8,186 bases of DNA from an uncultured Francisella sp. Its GTDB lineage: Bacteria > Pseudomonadota > Gammaproteobacteria > Burkholderiales > Neisseriaceae. Under the pieces are notes generated by a model. The model did no database searches and was not told where the DNA came from. It saw only the letters and a list, made by a program, of their open reading frames with translations. The stretch lies in contig CAJPTP010000036.1 of the NCBI GenBank assembly GCA_905373555.1, positions 1 to 8,186 on the forward strand, written 5' to 3'. Made by a program: the position numbers and the translations under genes. This document shows positions 6,706 to 8,186 of the stretch, piece by piece. Within the stretch, counting starts at the first letter, position 1. The number at the start of each line of letters is the position of its first letter.

Positions 6706-6741
6706 CAAAATCGCTTTCGGCGTCAAGCCAAAGCCGCCGCC

Positions 6742-6776
6742 CAGAAAGCCCCGAACTCTCGGGTTAGGCCTTTCTG
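6742..6776 (-). promoter_or_regulatory. Nested hairpin spanning the csp stop codon
   Basis: An inner stem (6750-6754 with 6759-6763, CCCGA/TCGGG) starts immediately after the stop codon. An outer 7-bp arm pair (CAGAAAG 6742-6748 with CTTTCTG 6770-6776) encloses it and the stop. It is separate from the terminator at 6672-6705. It might affect mRNA stability or decay, or it may be chance. Confidence 0.35.
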
Positions 6777-6967
6777 ATCTTGGAGGCTTGCTTGCCCTTC
6801 TGACCGTCGGTCACCTCGAAAGTGACGCGCTGTCCCTCTTTGAGAGACTTGTAACCATCCATCTCGATCGCGGAGAAGTGGGCGAACAAATCCTCGCCAC
6901 CCTCGTCGGGGGTAATGAAACCATAACCCTTGGAATCATTGAACCACTTAACAGTACCCGTTGCCAT
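6764..6967 (-). CDS. cspA: Cold-shock domain protein, CspA family
   Basis: This is a small single-stranded RNA/DNA-binding protein, a single OB-fold cold-shock domain of 67 residues, the usual length for the family. It starts MATGTVKWFNDSKGYGFITP. RNP1 is KGYGFI (13-18) and RNP2 is DLFAHF (26-31). The aromatic surface residues W8, F9, Y15, F17, F27 and F31 are present. Such proteins melt mRNA structure and act as RNA chaperones or antiterminators. The start at 6967 has AGGAAG four bases upstream on the minus strand (6977-6972); the longer open frame from 7111 is not coding-like. It is a single-gene unit with its own promoter (7082-7111), a leader of about 107 bases and a strong terminator. 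Whether it is cold-induced or constitutive cannot be told from sequence. The symbol denotes the family, because paralogue identity (cspA, cspE and others) cannot be resolved. Confidence 0.97.
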   Translation of the reverse strand: MATGTVKWFNDSKGYGFITPDEGGEDLFAHFSAIEMDGYKSLKEGQRVTFEVTDGQKGKQASKIRKA

Positions 6968-7026
6968 GAAACTTCCTAAATATAAAGACTTTGTTGAAAT
7001 GGAACATCGCAAAAACAACTGAGCAA

Positions 7027-7051
7027 TACCCGCCAAAACCCCGGCGCGGTA
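7027..7051 (-). promoter_or_regulatory. Hairpin in the csp mRNA leader
   Basis: On the minus strand TACC and CGCC pair with GGCG and GGTA (8 bp with one bulged base, loop of eight). It lies near the 5' end of the predicted leader of about 107 bases. Long structured leaders are known for cspA genes, where they act in temperature-dependent stability and translation. This stem is a candidate for that role. Confidence 0.4.
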
Positions 7052-7081
7052 CCGACGATCATTTCCTGCTCCACGGGGTGC

Positions 7082-7111
7082 ATTATTCATTATCGGGCGC
7101 GCCTTAGTCAA
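7082..7111 (-). promoter_or_regulatory. Sigma70-like promoter of the cold-shock gene
   Basis: On the minus strand TTGACT (7111-7106) and AATAAT (7087-7082) are separated by 18 bases. Each hexamer matches consensus at five of six positions. Transcription should start near 7075, giving a 5' leader of about 107 bases. A T-rich stretch directly upstream of the -35 (7118-7113) could act as an UP-like element. Confidence 0.65.
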
Positions 7112-7112
7112 G

Positions 7113-7134
7113 AAAAAACGCCCCCGAAAGGGAG
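7113..7134 (-). terminator. Weak terminator-like hairpin upstream of the csp promoter
   Basis: On the minus strand CTCCC and GGGGG (5 bp, one G-T pair) flank TTTC, followed by CG and six T residues. It could stop minus-strand transcription arriving from the 3' spacer before the csp promoter. The stem is short, so this is tentative. Confidence 0.3.
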
Positions 7135-7435
7135 ATTTCGCGTCCTTCGCGCGTTCCGTGATCCTTGGCCCTGCGCGTTTGGCGCATAAAAACGCCGTTC
7201 AAAGAGCAACGTCCGGTTTTCTTTGCGGCGGGTCGCCGGCCGAAGCGCGGGCGCGCGAAGGCGGGCGCGCGACGGCGGGCGCGTCACCCGCGCCGTTCCC
7301 TCCCGACGATTCAGGCTTTCGCCTTGGCCACGGCTCTTTGCGAAAACACGGCGAAGCCGGAGCGCGAGAAGCGGAAAGCGAGAGAAAGAAACAAGCCCGG
7401 GCGAGGCGCCGATGCGCGGCGCCGAACAAGCGCGC

Positions 7436-7525
7436 GGAGGGGAAGGGAATGATTGGAAGAGCCGGAAAGGCTGGAAAGGTTGGAAGGAAAGAGGAAAGAG
7501 GAAGGAGGAAACAGAAGACGGGAAA
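7436..7525 (+). repeat. Purine-rich imperfect repeat tract
   Basis: Imperfect GGAAAGR-type units give a nearly pure A/G + strand, with 30 uninterrupted purines at 7482-7511. It resembles the tract at 329-388 in composition but I see no exact shared unit longer than a few bases. It lies 325 bases or more upstream of the csp promoter, with no gene across it. Confidence 0.55.
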
Positions 7526-7597
7526 AACGCGGCGCGCCGCGGCCGACCCACCGCCGCGCGCAACAGGGCGAGACGGAGCGATCCAAGGAACTTTTGC

Positions 7598-7617
7598 AGG
7601 CTTGGGGCGCCAAGCCT
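7598..7617. repeat. Perfect 8-bp hairpin
   Basis: AGGCTTGG and CCAAGCCT flank a GGCG loop. Only three T residues follow on the + strand, so it is a poor intrinsic terminator. No gene lies next to it. Confidence 0.4.
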
Positions 7618-7902
7618 TTCCCCGTGATCAAGCTCAATTCGGTCGACGCCGCCCCGCGCGCCGCAGACGGCGGCCCGTCATGGCGCGCCGCCGGCTTTTT
7701 TGGCTTCCCCTTCCGGCGTCTTGGGGCAGAGCCGACCTTGGAAAGCGGACTGCGCTCTTCAAGGGGCCTCGCGCCAAACAGCGGGGAGCCAACTTTGGCT
7801 CAGCGCCAAGCGCTCGGCGCAGGATTCGGCCGACGTTTAGAATCCGTCTGTCGGCCCCATATTTGCCCAAGCCCGCGTCCGGCCTTAGGATTGGGAATGC
7901 AA

Positions 7903-7912
7903 GGGGGGGGGG
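7903..7912 (+). repeat. Run of ten G residues
   Basis: This is the longest single-base run in the window. Runs of this length can slip during replication and make a gene or promoter phase-variable, but no confident gene overlaps it. It falls just after an ATG (7898) whose frame stays open to the window edge. Confidence 0.7.
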
Positions 7913-8065
7913 AGACGAGAGCGACAACGCGGCGCAAGCGGCTTGCGAGGCCGGCCCGGCGTCGCTTGAAGCCCGACCCGCGCCAAACCATCCGCCTAAG
8001 CGCGATCCGGCGCCTTGAGCTGGCCGCGAGCGGGATCGAACATGACCGGATCTCGCCCAACGCTT

Positions 8066-8102
8066 CAAGCCGGCGCGTCGCGCGGAGCGCGACTCGGGCT
8101 TG
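8066..8102. repeat. Two-tier imperfect hairpin
   Basis: An outer stem (CAAGCC 8066-8071 with GGCTTG 8097-8102) encloses an inner perfect 7-bp stem (GTCGCGC 8077-8083 with GCGCGAC 8087-8093, loop GGA). This is the most elaborate fold in the right spacer. It resembles a REP-type extragenic palindrome or an RNA element, but no second copy was noticed in the window. Confidence 0.4.
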
Positions 8103-8186
8103 GGAGGCGGCCAAAGCTTCGGGCGAACGCGGCTTCCGGGCCCCCTCGCAAAGCGATCGGGGCCGACGCGCCGCGCCGCCCCCGCC

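Larger units (their letters stand above)
7135..8186. other. Long spacer at the right end of the window
   Basis: Over about 1,050 bases I find no protein with a recognisable domain on either strand. The open frames give Arg/Ala/Pro-rich products typical of GC-rich non-coding DNA. The region contains a purine-rich stretch (about 7436-7525), a perfect hairpin at 7598-7617, a run of ten G residues at 7903-7912 and a two-tier hairpin at 8066-8102. A frame starting at ATG 7898 stays open to the window edge, but I cannot assign it. Confidence 0.5.

Noticed and set aside
7158..8018. Plus-strand open frame of 286 codons across the right spacer
   Set aside because: It is Arg/Ala/Gly/Lys-rich, crosses the purine tract and several inverted repeats, has no domain and no ribosome-binding site.
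8020..8060. tRNA-like T-loop on the minus strand (TTCGATCC context)
   Set aside because: The flanking bases do not form the 5-bp T stem, and no acceptor, D or anticodon arm could be assembled upstream.

Overview
The window is GC-rich DNA from a bacterium that most resembles a betaproteobacterium. This rests on family resemblance seen by eye: a 67-residue CspA-type protein, an LldD close to the E. coli enzyme, and a PilJ-type sensor kinase with a CheY-like regulator. No species can be named. Only about half of the window is convincingly coding. The rest is long GC-rich spacer with many short perfect hairpins and some purine-rich tracts. No tRNA, rRNA, CRISPR array, insertion sequence or integrase was found.

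Layout: 1-922 is spacer, ending in two hairpins. 923-3187 (+) encodes one large histidine kinase, laid out as TM, PilJ-type sensor, TM, PAS, HPt and CheA-like ATPase. It is cut in two by a single in-frame TAG at 2054-2056, with no frameshift and with a GTG one codon later. 3188-3941 is spacer that contains a minus-strand terminator-like hairpin and a -10-like box. 3942-4358 (+) is a CheY-like response regulator. 4359-4953 is spacer with two hairpins. 4954-6363 (-) is lldD, FMN-dependent L-lactate dehydrogenase, with an unusual tail of about 75 residues. 6364-6671 is spacer. 6672-6705 is a strong intrinsic terminator for the cold-shock gene at 6764-6967 (-), which has a long structured leader and a good sigma70-like promoter. 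7112-8186 is spacer with a homopurine tract, a G10 run and hairpins.

How the genes fit together: the kinase and the receiver probably form one phosphorelay (HPt histidine to receiver aspartate), with input from a PilJ-like periplasmic domain. The amber codon makes it uncertain whether the full kinase is produced. It could be an early pseudogene, a sequencing error, a suppressed or recoded codon, or a split made by reinitiation. LldD feeds L-lactate electrons into the respiratory chain, and the Csp is an RNA chaperone; neither has an evident link to the signalling genes. The most valuable follow-up is the TAG codon. The spacers, with their hairpins and tracts, come second.
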